Assembly (NCBI GenBank): GCA_947044365.1
Contig: OX345644.1
Span: 1,267,237-1,331,236 of the forward strand
Direction: 5' to 3'
DNA: 64,000 nucleotides
Source of the DNA: Petrosia ficiformis
Taxonomy: Eukaryota; Porifera; Demospongiae; Haplosclerida; Petrosiidae
Under the pieces are notes generated by a model. The model was not told the origin of the DNA. It saw nothing but the letters and a program-made list of their open reading frames with translations, and made no database searches. The position numbers were made by a program, and so were the translations under genes. Below are positions 1 through 10,482 of the stretch, one piece after another (within the stretch, counting starts at the first letter, position 1; every line of letters starts with the position of its first letter).

Positions 1-54
1 ATAATAGCAGCTGTTGATATTCTAATAGAACCTCACATCTGAATAATGAATATA

Positions 55-135
55 CATGTATGTGTGTGTGAACGTATGTGTGTATGTATGTATATATGTA
101 TGCATGTGTGTATGTATGTATGTACATGTATGTAC

Positions 136-167
<32 letters not shown>

Positions 168-190
168 ATATGTATGTACATACATTTGTA
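55..190. repeat. (TATG)n microsatellite
   Basis: Interrupted TGTA/TATG repeats after URB2 exon 24; unit B counterpart 20145-20300. Confidence 0.95.
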
Positions 191-594
191 TATCAATATA
201 TATATATAATGTCCTGTATGTCCATTTTATGTACATTTTATGTCTAATAAATATCACCTCCCTAACCTTGTACTGAGTATTTCCTCTTGAATAATTGAGA
301 AGATATGTAACAGAAAATTAACTGTTCTAGAATATAGTCCAACCTGAGGAGCAATAATATTACACACACAGACAAACAAACACAGATGGATAGAAGGATG
401 GATGGATGGACACACACACACACACACACACACGTGTATATATATATACCTGTTTAGGTAATGTTGTTAACAGCTGCAGTAGTTGTAATGATGATATGAT
501 TATTATTTTTGTTTTGTCAAACTCTTCATCTTCCGATATTACACATGATACAAACTCAATACACTGAATTACCACCTGGAATATTAGACAATGT

Positions 595-705
595 GTGTAC
601 ATTGTATGTTTGTATGTATGTTTGTACATATGTATGTATGTATGTACATATGTATGTATGTATGTATGTACATGTATGTATGTACATATGTATGTATGTA
701 TGTAC

Positions 706-736
<31 letters not shown>

Positions 737-912
737 TGTATGTATGTATGTATGTATGTATGTATGTATGTATGTATGTATGTATGTATGTATGTATGTA
801 TGTATGTATGTATGTATGTATGTATGTATGTATGTATGTATGTATGTATGTATGTATGTATGTGTGTGTGTGTTTGTATGTATGTACGTATGTACGTATG
901 TATGTATGTATG

Positions 913-943
<31 letters not shown>

Positions 944-945
944 TA
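595..945. repeat. (TATG)n microsatellite, about 350 bp
   Basis: Long, nearly pure GTAT repeat in the last URB2 copy-A intron; shrunk to about 80 bp in unit B (20700-20782). Any long frame through it is spurious. Confidence 0.98.
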
Positions 946-1109
946 CTACATGTCATGTACATGTATTATGAATGTACATGTACCTTGGTATTCCATTTTC
1001 TCAGTTCCATTCTACCCTCTTGGGTCAAGCTTGAGTCCAATATTGACAACCAACACAAAATCCAACACAACTTGGATTCAGAATGAGTCTCTTTCTGCAT
1101 TAAAAAAAT

Positions 1110-1254
1110 ACACATGTATGATTGTATGTACACATGTACATATGTACATATATAGTTATATACATGTACATACATACATACATACATACATACATACATA
1201 CATGTACATACATACATATACGCACATACATACATACATACATACATACATACA

Positions 1255-1286
<32 letters not shown>

Positions 1287-1390
1287 CACACATACGTACA
1301 TACATACATTGTACATATACACACATACATACATGTACATACATACACGCATACACATGTACATATGTATGTACATACATACATACCTGT
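1110..1390. repeat. (TACA)n microsatellite
   Basis: CATA/TACA repeats directly downstream of URB2 exon 22 (donor at 1392). Confidence 0.95.
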
Positions 1391-1739
1391 ACCAGTGTGA
1401 ACGTATGTTCAAAAATGGCTGCCACATCAGATCTGTCATTCAGTTTTCTCAATAATGTTTTAATTCCATATAAATATTTTGAAACAGCTGCACATAATGG
1501 TAACATCCCTTTCTCTTCATTACTTATTACATATTTCCTTATATGGTCATACTCATGCACACTAGGTACAGGGTAGCAATTTAAAATGATTTGTTTATGG
1601 AAGATGTTTTTGATTTTCTGCTGTTGACACATGTGAAGAAGTCTATCTTGAAGAACCTGCCATATTAGGAGAGGCTTAAATGAGACGTCAATTGGTAGAA
1701 ATGAAAAGGGCACAGTTAGAATCTGTGACACATGAGATA

Positions 1740-1835
1740 ACTGGGAGGGAGGGAGGGAGGGAGGGAGGGAGGAGAAAGAGGAACAGAGGGAAGGAGGAGA
1801 AAGAGGAACAGAGGGGGAGGGAGAGAGGAGAGAGT
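1740..1835. repeat. (GGGA)n purine-rich tract
   Basis: GGGAGGGAGGGA and AGAGGAACAGAGG repeats just upstream of URB2 exon 22, i.e. the polypyrimidine tract of that acceptor; unit B counterpart 22304-22405. Confidence 0.9.
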
Positions 1836-2829
1836 TCAATATGTATATTAATTTTATGCTCATTACACACTCAAAATGTATACTAACTTGTGCGACATCT
1901 TGAATGGAAGAAAGTTGACTCGATTCAGTTAATTTATGTAATCTACCAGGACATGTATAAAATAGAGATATACACTACCTGACTTTATTAACTAAAACAA
2001 AAGATTGTTATACCAAAACAACACTAGACTACATTCTAACTACAGTGTACTTCACTCACAAAGTACACTGTAGTCAATGGAAGTACAGTGATAGTGTGTA
2101 AACTTAATAATGTCAGGTACTATATATATGAATTCACATCCATGAAATAGATGCATACAATAGATACATATACACACAATATCTTATAAATATATATGTA
2201 CGTACCTCCATTCTTGTTTCTGTAATCCAGTCCTTACTATATCAGAATAGACCATCATATCATCATTAACCTGATTCCTGGTTTTATCAACAAAAAACTG
2301 GAGAAAGAATGGGAATAGGAATGGGAATGAGGAAAACAGGAATGGGAATGAAAACAGATATAAAATGGGAACATGAATGCAAACGAGAACAGGAATATAT
2401 AAGATAAGTTAATTAGGAAGAAACCCTCCTAACGGTGTTACACGGAATCCCAGCCACTCCTCCAATCCCCTCAGCCCTATGTCATAGACTTCTCTCCTTA
2501 CCTGATTAGAAACATGAGCTAGTAATAATAAACATCTACAATGAAATACTTCATTAGAAGAGAGCATGGAGGAGGAAGAACAGGTTGGGGTTTCCTCTTC
2601 ATCAACTCTATTCAACAACTAAATAAAACAATAATACATATAATAATATAAATATTATAATAATATTTATATTATTATATCTTATTATGAGAAAATTAGT
2701 CACTTGGGAATTTTGATGGAACAATTACCTTTAATCAAAATTCAGCTTGCTGTATATGGCCAAATACAGTGTATTTCTTTTTCTAGAACTGTTTTACCAG
2801 AATGTGGCTAACAAGAAAGTTGCTAATAT

Positions 2830-3017
2830 TAACCAGCTCTCCGGGGCCGACGGCTTTACATCCCCTCCAAAGTATGGAGTGATGAACATCTCCCCATTTT
2901 GAGGTTAGAGCCGAGTGATACTCATGGGCGAAAAAAGCCTGCACCTAGTGGGGCTCGAACCTGCAACCTTCTCATTGCAGGCCAACACTTTAACCAATAG
3001 GCCACTACTACACCCCA
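2830..3017 (-). mobile_element. tRNA-derived SINE (unit A)
   Basis: Read on the minus strand it has an A box (GTGGCCTATTGGTTAAAG) and a B box (GGTTCGAGCCCC), then a non-tRNA body (CACTCGGCTCTAACCTC, TTTGGAGGGGATGTAAAG, CCGTCGGCCCCGG). The unit B copy at 23460-23646 shows that it predates the duplication. It lies in a URB2 intron. Confidence 0.85.
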
Positions 3018-3535
3018 TTTTATATATTAAAGGTTAGCATTTCATTATCATTATCACTTCACAAGAGACTGATCTTATAATCACATTTATCATTCCATAT
3101 TATCCCATCCCACCATCTCCTGTCCTATCTCTGCTCTTTCATTTCTAAATTTCTAATCTAAGATGATACTTACTAATGTTACAAACTCTCGAGGCCACAT
3201 TCCCAGTAACATATTCCATTCCAGTACCCTCTCCATAGCAACCAACACAGAACTCTACAAGAGAACACAAGTATTGACTATGTGTTGATTCTGCGTGAAT
3301 CATTACTTGAACTTCAGTTGTAGCTGATACACCACAGTCCAGTAACCATGGTAACAGAAATCTCAAATCTAATAATTGTTTCCCTTTTGCTTTCTTTTTG
3401 TGTCCTTTCTTCTTTGTTCTCCATGAGTGAGACATCTGATAAAATAACTGAGCAAGTGTCAGCAGACCTTGACAAAACACTTCATTGATATTAGTAGGGA
3501 ACTCATCTAAAGACACTCCAACCTGTATGTATATA

Positions 3536-3730
3536 TGCAGGTACATGTACAGTAATGTACTAAATATGTGTACACGTACAGCAATGTACTGATCATCTGT
3601 ACATGTACAGTAATTTACTAAGCATGTGTACATGTACAGTACTGTACTGATCAACTGTACATGTACATGTAAAATGATGTACAGGTACATGTTCAGTAAT
3701 GTACTAAACATGTGTACATGTACAGTTCAT
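3536..3730. repeat. TGTACAGTAATGTACTAA-type minisatellite, unit A
   Basis: Degenerate ACATGTACAG/TAATGTACTA repeats between URB2 exons 18 and 17; about 195 bp here and about 560 bp in unit B (24180-24740). Confidence 0.9.
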
Positions 3731-3907
3731 CTCACCTGTGCAGCAATACACAGACTTGTTACTCCACATACAACTTTGGTCACTCGAATGTCATGTGATC
3801 TTGTAACAGGAATCGAACTTATAACCTACATTTAAAGTATTGTTAAGATTACATGTACAGTACATGTACTAATATTATAATTACAATAATTACATGTACA
3901 GTACATG

Positions 3908-4268
3908 CAAGGGCGTAGCCAGGAAGAATGAATAGGGTAGGCTAGAAGTAAATGGCCGAAAATTTTAGCCAATTAATTATTCATGACAGGTGTGGTCAAT
4001 TAATAATATTCGTAACAATAGACTAACCCAGCCTATTCGTTTAATATGGCGCTATAGAAGTGATCTAAGCTGTATTTACTGAAAAGAATCAAAAGTTGTC
4101 TGGAAAACAATTATATTTCCACCATAATTATCATTATTTTTTATCCTGTAAGTATATAATTTATTTTAATTTTATTATATACAATATTTTGAGAAGTAAT
4201 TAAGAAATAAGTTCAAAATCTCAGGGTAGGCTATAGCCTACCCCAGCCTACTGCTAGCTACGCCCTTG
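3908..4268. mobile_element. hAT-like MITE, 361 bp, with target duplication AGTACATG
   Basis: Ends CAAGGGCGTAGC and GCTACGCCCTTG are inverted repeats; AGTACATG flanks it at 3900-3907 and 4269-4276. Absent from the matching intron in copy B (around 24850-24930), so it inserted in copy A after the duplication or was lost from B. Noncoding. Confidence 0.88.
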
Positions 4269-4675
4269 AGTACATGTACTAATATTATAATTACAAGTAC
4301 ATGTACATGTACTAATATTATGATTGAATGATTAAAGTACATGTACATGTACAAATACTAAGATTACGTGTACACGTAAATATTAAGTATTATGTACATG
4401 TACATGTACTAACATTTTATAATAAGGTTATTGGTTTTACTTACTTCAAGACAGATTGGTAGGTACTGTAAACATTTATTAATTTTTTTCCTTTCTTTTT
4501 CAGATGGAGTTTTTCTACTTCCCTCTTCTCTTGACAATGAAACTGTCTTAATTATCTGTTCCAGCTCGTGAATAATTAATGAGACCTTCCCTTCTTCAGA
4601 TGAGCAGCTGTAAAGATATTCCTTTATCTCAATAATATATCTACAACAAAAATAGATACATGTATGTACATATGT

Positions 4676-4682
4676 ACACACA

Positions 4683-4724
<42 letters not shown>
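4676..4724. repeat. (CA)n microsatellite
   Basis: In the URB2 intron between exons 15 and 16; the unit B copy (25205-25253) appears to have the same length. Confidence 0.95.
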
Positions 4725-4728
<4 letters not shown>

Positions 4729-6097
4729 AACACTTCTTTGGCCATAAAGCTCCTGCATGTGACAGACAGACATGACTCAAAGCAACATGGAGTTCTCTCA
4801 TTTCTTGATAGGAGAAAGATAAGAGCAGCGAATCAACAACTCTCTTCAAGCCACAATAGTCAGTCTCAGAAAGACAAACAGACAAGATAGACGATGCTAC
4901 TGCTTTCCACAATGGAGAGGAGGAGGAGGAAGAGGAAGAAGAGGAGGAAGAGACGTAGGTGTATATAAATGGTAGTTGAGATATGAATAGACTCCAAGAT
5001 GCTGTGTGCTGATTCTCTTGAGAAATATTCAATATCTGTATGTATGTATGTGTATAAAGAAAACAAGTCAGACTAGTTTTACAAGTACTAATAACAAGTA
5101 TTACTTGTCCATTCCAGATGCTACTAAAACATGAAGATGGAGAAGGAGTCAGAAATTCTATGAACAGAGGTACATCCTTTTTCTCTTGTGATGAAAATCT
5201 CAAATAGAGAATTGTCAACCATCTCTGTGGAATTAATGGATGTTATTAATTTACATAATATATTGTTTCTTACTAGTAAGAAGACAGTACGAGGTGAGAG
5301 AGATGACTCACTCGCTACACCTTCCTTCCAGCACATAGGAAGAGGAAGTTCCAAGTCTGAATCCCATACCATACTTAGACTGATTCCCATATAATCTACT
5401 GGTAACAGCTGATGATAAACAGCTGATAATGAATAGTAGAACTGAGAGACAATGAGCAATAAATGAAGAACTGGATCGTGAAGTAATGGCTACAAATATA
5501 AAAGAAAAGAACAGAGATCAATGAGATCAATGAACATGCAAGACAGAGACCAATGATCTGGATAGAGACCTAGACGTCACCAAAAGACGGTGGGTGTGGC
5601 GGCAATGGTTTAATTTGACACAGATTAAAACCGAGACCTTAGGATTGAGGGGTGTGTCCTATGAATTTTAATGAGGAGGTAAATATCCCATATCTAGTTA
5701 ATAGTGTAGTAATAGCTCAATACATCTAACCTTCTCTTTTGCTATATCCATATATGGCAAGCAGACGTCCTTCATAAGCATACAAACCACACCCACAATT
5801 TCTTCACAATGACGTACTTTACCAAATACATCCAGAGGAAGTGGAAGGAGTACTGTTTCCATGACATTGATCACATGACTAACAGAAGATATCAAAGAGT
5901 CTGCTTTCTGAGATATATAGAGGGAGTTCCTTCTTTTCTTCTTTTGTGGAGAAGGAGTGGTAATTGTCAGCTCATCAAGAAGAGGAAGGTAGTATTCTTT
6001 TAGTTCAGTAGTGAGTAATTCTATCAGAGACAGACACTGACCAGCTGGTAGAATCTTCAGTGAACTATTGAAACTGAGAAAATACATTTATCAGAGA

Positions 6098-6151
<54 letters not shown>
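6098..6151. repeat. (TG)n microsatellite
   Basis: Just upstream of URB2 exon 12; longer in unit B (26762-26840). Confidence 0.97.
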
Positions 6152-6156
<5 letters not shown>

Positions 6157-6456
6157 TACAATCAGATAAAATACATATATATTGTATATCTGAGAGTGCT
6201 GTAGTACTCTCTATGTAACTAGGGATGGCCTGGAAAAGTATAAATATTCAACAAGTGTCATACTGATTAGATATATATAATTACAATACCTCATGTGAAA
6301 TGATAATAACAGTAGTTTATGAGTGATAAAGTCATGAAGGAGTGTACAACTGTATAGACACAGGATGATTAGTTTATTATATATATTTCATATGGAATGA
6401 TAATAACAGTAGTTTATGAGTGATAAAGTCATGAAGAAGTGTATAACTGTATAGAC

Positions 6457-7474
6457 TAGTGTTGTTCTAGTTCTATTTATTTTAAAAATTCCAGTTCCAG
6501 TTCTGGAACTTTTTTGTTGTCGTTTACAGTTCCAGAACCTTTGTTTTGATAATTTTAGTTCCAATTATAGTTCCAGAACCTTTATTTTGATAATTTTAGT
6601 TCCAATTATAGTTCTGTTTTATTGTCCTAATGCTAGTTCTATGGTGCCAGTTGCTGGTACTCATCAGCTTTGCATGATATCATAATCAAAACAAGTTGTA
6701 AAATGCTAAAATTAGTATCCTTCCACACTGTAAAAATGAACCGGTTATTTTAACCCTTATTCGGTACAGGAGTTTCAATGCTATATTGATAATAAATAAT
6801 AAATATTATAGTTGTGAGCTATGAATTATCTGTGGAGAACAATGTTATTTGTTGACAAATTCCACAACTTTGTGCTTAATAACAAATAACAGACAACAGA
6901 TAACATTTGCGTATATAGATTATTATATATATGTATATATATACACACAAATGTTTTAAAAAATCTATTTGTTATTTGTTATTATAAGTACAGAGTTGTG
7001 GAATTTGTCAACAAATAACTTTGTTCTCCACAGATAATCGAATAAGAATTTACAATAATGTATACCCACAAGCATATTTATTATCAATATAGCATTGAAA
7101 CTCCTGATAAGGGTTAAAATAACCGGTTCATTTTTACAGTGCAACTTCAAAGAAAATGTAAAATGGCCCAAGTTACCGGCATTCCTGACATTTGCAATTA
7201 TTCATAGTGGTTTTAGTTACTGTACTAATTAAAGTTTAATCGCAAAGACTTAGTTCTATACCAATTCAAGTTCTTAACAAAATATTTTTTTAGTTCTAAT
7301 ACCAATTCAAGTTCTTAACAAAATATTTTTTTAGTTCTAATACCAATTCAAGTTCTTAACAAAATATTTTTTTTAGTTCTAGTACCAATTCTAGTTCTCG
7401 GTACTAGAACTAAAATAAAAAGGCCAGAACTAAAGTTATATTAGTTCTAGTACCCAAGAACTATAACAACACTA
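6457..7474. mobile_element. hAT-like nonautonomous element, 1018 bp, with 8-bp target duplication
   Basis: Begins TAGTGTTGTTCTAGTTCT and ends with the inverse (AGAACTATAACAACACTA). Flanked by the direct repeat GTATAGAC at 6449-6456 and 7475-7482. Copy B has the unoccupied site with one GTATAGAC (27158-27165). No transposase frame inside; the interior is AT-rich GTTCTAGTTCCAG-type repeats and carries a nested palindromic element at 6725-7143. Eight-base duplication plus short TIR is the hAT pattern. Confidence 0.85.
6725..7143. mobile_element. Palindromic MITE nested in the 6457-7474 element
   Basis: Left end CACTGTAAAAATGAACCGG, right end its inverse (CCGGTTCATTTTTACAGTG). The arms stay complementary for well over 60 bp (AACCCTTAT..., TCTGTGGAGAACAA..., TTTGTTGACAAATTCCACAA...). 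It can fold into a long hairpin. No coding capacity. Confidence 0.8.
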
Positions 7475-7734
7475 GTATAGACACAGGATGATTAGTTCTA
7501 CTTACCATATTAGGAAGTTTAATGTATAAATTCTATACAGTATACATATATTATATATATACTATATACATTTAGACTATGGAAGTATTATACAATACTA
7601 ATAAGCTCTTGTTAATAATAATACTTAATATTACCATACATGGTAAAAATAATGATCCAACTTTTCTACAAACTGTTCATAACCACAAATATTATCAGTT
7701 ATTATAATAGATACTATTAATACATTTCTACCAT

Positions 7735-7774
7735 ATTAGGAATTAACCAGTCTATTTTTAGAAAGCAGAAAGAG
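7735..7774 (+). promoter_or_regulatory. Conserved 5' flank of TRIM-NHL genes (A1)
   Basis: About 40 bases ending at the start codon (core AACCAGTCTATTTTTAGAAAG) are nearly identical before the A1 gene, the copy-B gene (27857-27896) and the filamin-NHL gene (36789-36828). The core TATTTTTAG could be a 3' splice site for an upstream noncoding exon, or simply 5' UTR. Conservation next to the ATG supports all three starts. Confidence 0.5.
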
Positions 7775-10086
7775 ATGGCTCAACAATCTTCTTCTACTGC
7801 TCTTAAGGAACTTCATGAACAACTAACATGTAATGTATGTTTGGATCAGTATACTAACCCCAAAACTCTTCCATGCTTACATAGCTTCTGTTTAGAATGT
7901 ATTGAGAAACTACCACAAGAACCACAGGTACAAACACACACACACAATCTGCTTTTGTTAACACTTCATTGTTTATACATTATCTTATTTACTAACAGGG
8001 AGACAAGTATTTCATAAGGTGTCCTTCATGTCGTAAACCCACACAACTACCCGACATAGGACCCACTCAATTCCCTACTGCTTTCCTCATTAATAGCCTC
8101 TTTCAACTACAAACTACTCTACAGAAAACGCTCAAAGGTCCAGACGTCTTTTGTGATAATTGTCACAAGAACTCTGCTACTGGTTATTGTAAAAAGTGTA
8201 CTCAATTCTTGTGTCCAAAATGTCTTGATGCACATAACACATGGCAGCCCTTCTCTACTCATCAGGTTATCAATGTACAAGATGTAGCACTACTCAATAC
8301 TTCTAAACTACTTCCATTCAATGAGGATAGAAATATGAAGTGTAACGATCATAACAAGTCGTTCAAAGTCTACTGTGAAACCTGTCAACAGCTTATTTGT
8401 CGAGATTGTACGATTAGTCAACGACATCAAAATCACAAGTACAAGCTCGTTACTGAATGTTATCCTGATCATCATCAAGAGATAGAGGCTGACCTCACGA
8501 CAGTAAAAAGGAAAGTAGCCGATGTTAATACAGCAGTGACTAACCTCATTACTCGAGAGAGGGATGTCACAAAACAGGGAGAAGATGTCAAGAAACAGAT
8601 CCACACAAACTCTCAAATAATCATTGACTTAGTTCAACGGTCAGAGAGACAGTTACTTCAACAGGTAGACATTGTAGTACAACAGAAAATCCGATTACTA
8701 ACCAAACAGAGAGAAGAGGCGGAGACAGTCCTCAAACAGCTCAAAGGTTGTGAGGAGTTTGTAGAACAGAGTTTAAAGGTGGGGACTCAACAACAGATAT
8801 TGAGGGAGAAACAGGATATGGTACAAGTAATGACAACAGTCAATCAAGATGTCAACCCTGTTGTATTTCAACCAATAGAGGAGGCCAACATCACATTCAC
8901 TAGTAATCAGGCATTGGTTGATATATTTGAGGGTATTGGTCAGTTAAAATTTAAAACGTTTGGCAAATCGATTCTCGTAAAGAATGCTTCTTACATTGGT
9001 AAGAAATCGACCATCACACTCAACCTCCACACTCAAGATGGATATCCCTTCTCAGTTCCTCTCTCCCTCATCTCTTGTGAACTCTTTTCTGCTGATGATA
9101 GTCAACTCATATCATGTGATATCAATGAGACCCAGTCAGGAAACTACGATATAAGCTTTACACCACGTACCAGAGGAAAACATCAATTGACAATACGATT
9201 AGGAGGTGTGAATATCCCTGGTAGTCCCTTTACTCTTCATATCATCCCTTCCCCTGAGATGAGAGGTAAACCAGTGAATATTATATCAGGACTCAATAAA
9301 CCGTTTTGTGTAGCAATCACTAAGAATGAAGAGATTGTAGTAGCTGAGAAAGATTCCCATTGTATCACAATACTAAACAAGGAGGGAAAGAAAGTCAAGT
9401 CAATTGGAACATACGGAACAAAGGAGGGTCAACTCACTAATCCTCGTGGAGTTGCCATCTCTCATGATGAACACATTTTAGTAACTGATAATCATCGACT
9501 ACAGAAACTAACATTTGAAGGTCATTGTGTCAAATCAGTTGGGAGTAGTGAGAAAGGCAATGGTCCTCTTCAGTTTAATACTCCTATAGGTATTACAGTT
9601 CATCCTACCACAGGACAAATATTCATTGCTGATAATAATAATCATCGTATTCAAGTTCTCAATAAAGATCTCACCTACTCTTATATTTTCGGTAAGAAAG
9701 GTTCATCACCAGAACAATTCAATCAGCCATGGGATGTGACATTTGACAATGAAGGACATTTGTATGTTGCAGATCAGTGTAATCACTGTATCAAGAAGTT
9801 CACATCAACAGGACAATACGTCTCAACATTTAGTTTGCATGGGTCTAATCCTGGTCAAATTAAAGATCCTTCCTCCATCATCATACATAATAATCTATTA
9901 TATGTTAGTGAGTTGGGTAATAATCACCGTATCTCAATATTTGATACTAATGGATGTTTTATACATTGCTTTGGTAAGAGAGGTAGTGGAAAGGAAGAGT
10001 TTAGTGGTCCATTTGGTATAACAGTAGATTCATTAGGTAACTTGTATGTTAGTGACTATTTTAATAGCAGACTAGTTGTTTTGTAG
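7775..10086 (+). CDS. TRIM-NHL protein with RING, two B-boxes, coiled coil, filamin domain and NHL repeats (copy A1)
   Basis: Two exons, 7775-7927 and 7999-10086, joined in phase 0 across a 71-bp intron; 746 aa. Domains in order: RING (residues about 19-62: CNVC, then C-x-H-x2-C-x2-C in CLHSFCLEC, then CPSC in exon 2); B-box 1 (VFCDNCHKNS... to CPKCLDAH); B-box 2 (MKCNDHNKS, CETC, CRDC, RHQNH); a long Gln/Lys-rich coiled coil; a filamin/ABP280 domain ending GVNIPGSPFTLHI; and about six NHL repeats such as GITVHPTTGQIFIAD and GITVDSLGNLYVSD. This is the TRIM2/TRIM3/TRIM71 architecture (class VII): RING E3 ubiquitin ligases whose NHL propeller binds protein or RNA. The paralogue cannot be named from this sequence. 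It lies antisense in URB2 copy A intron 11. The start is supported by a conserved 5' flank shared with two paralogues. A (TTA)n tract follows the stop at once. All zinc ligands I checked are present, so it looks functional. Confidence 0.93.

Positions 10087-10141
<55 letters not shown>
10087..10141. repeat. (TTA)n tract after TRIM gene A1
   Basis: Pure ATT repeat directly after the stop. Related tracts follow the pseudogene (12390-12425) and the copy-B gene (30057-30142, now mostly T). Confidence 0.97.
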
Positions 10142-10142
<1 letters not shown>

Positions 10143-10227
10143 TTGATTCTAATTGTTCTTATAATAATTTTACTTCACAATTTATCAACTAGTCATTCAC
10201 AAGAAGAACAGGAACAAGTATTTTTAA

Positions 10228-10450
10228 AATGTGGGGATATCAATTGAAAAAGTACGCTAACAAGATTGGAACAGTACCATAGCAACAAAACTAAACTAAC
10301 CACTTCCATATAACTCTATAGTACACACATGTAGTTATATATACTTATGTATAGGGTTATATGGAAGTGGTTAGTTTAATTTTGTTGCTAAGATACCATC
10401 CTAATTTTGTTTGTGTATGTTTTTGGCTTTGATATCCCTACATGTTCTTT
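10228..10450. mobile_element. Hairpin MITE after TRIM gene A1
   Basis: Long inverted repeat: left arm AAAATGTGGGGATATCAA ... CCATAGCAACAAAACTAAAC, CCACTTCCATATAAC; right arm its inverse, ending TTGATATCCCTACATGTT. Related copies at 12498-12704, 30226-30453, 38250-38408 and a half copy at 36000-36130. In the four TRIM-NHL loci it sits just downstream of the stop codon. Confidence 0.85.
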
Positions 10451-10482
10451 CATTTTTTAATAAATATATTAATTATCAGAGA

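Noticed and set aside
360..962. Long open frames of alternating Tyr-Ile-His-Thr or Tyr-Val-Cys-Met through the microsatellites
   Set aside because: These are translations of (TACA)n/(TATG)n repeats, open in several frames and both strands; no start context, homology or splice support.
966..1095. Possible exon on the minus strand conserved in both units (about 40 residues from SESKLCWILCWLS)
   Set aside because: Flanked by microsatellites, without convincing splice sites; conservation is explained by the recent duplication.
10411..10482. ATG at 10411 as the start of the second TRIM copy
   Set aside because: The residues lie in MITE and AT-rich sequence; homology to the other TRIM genes begins at 10483.
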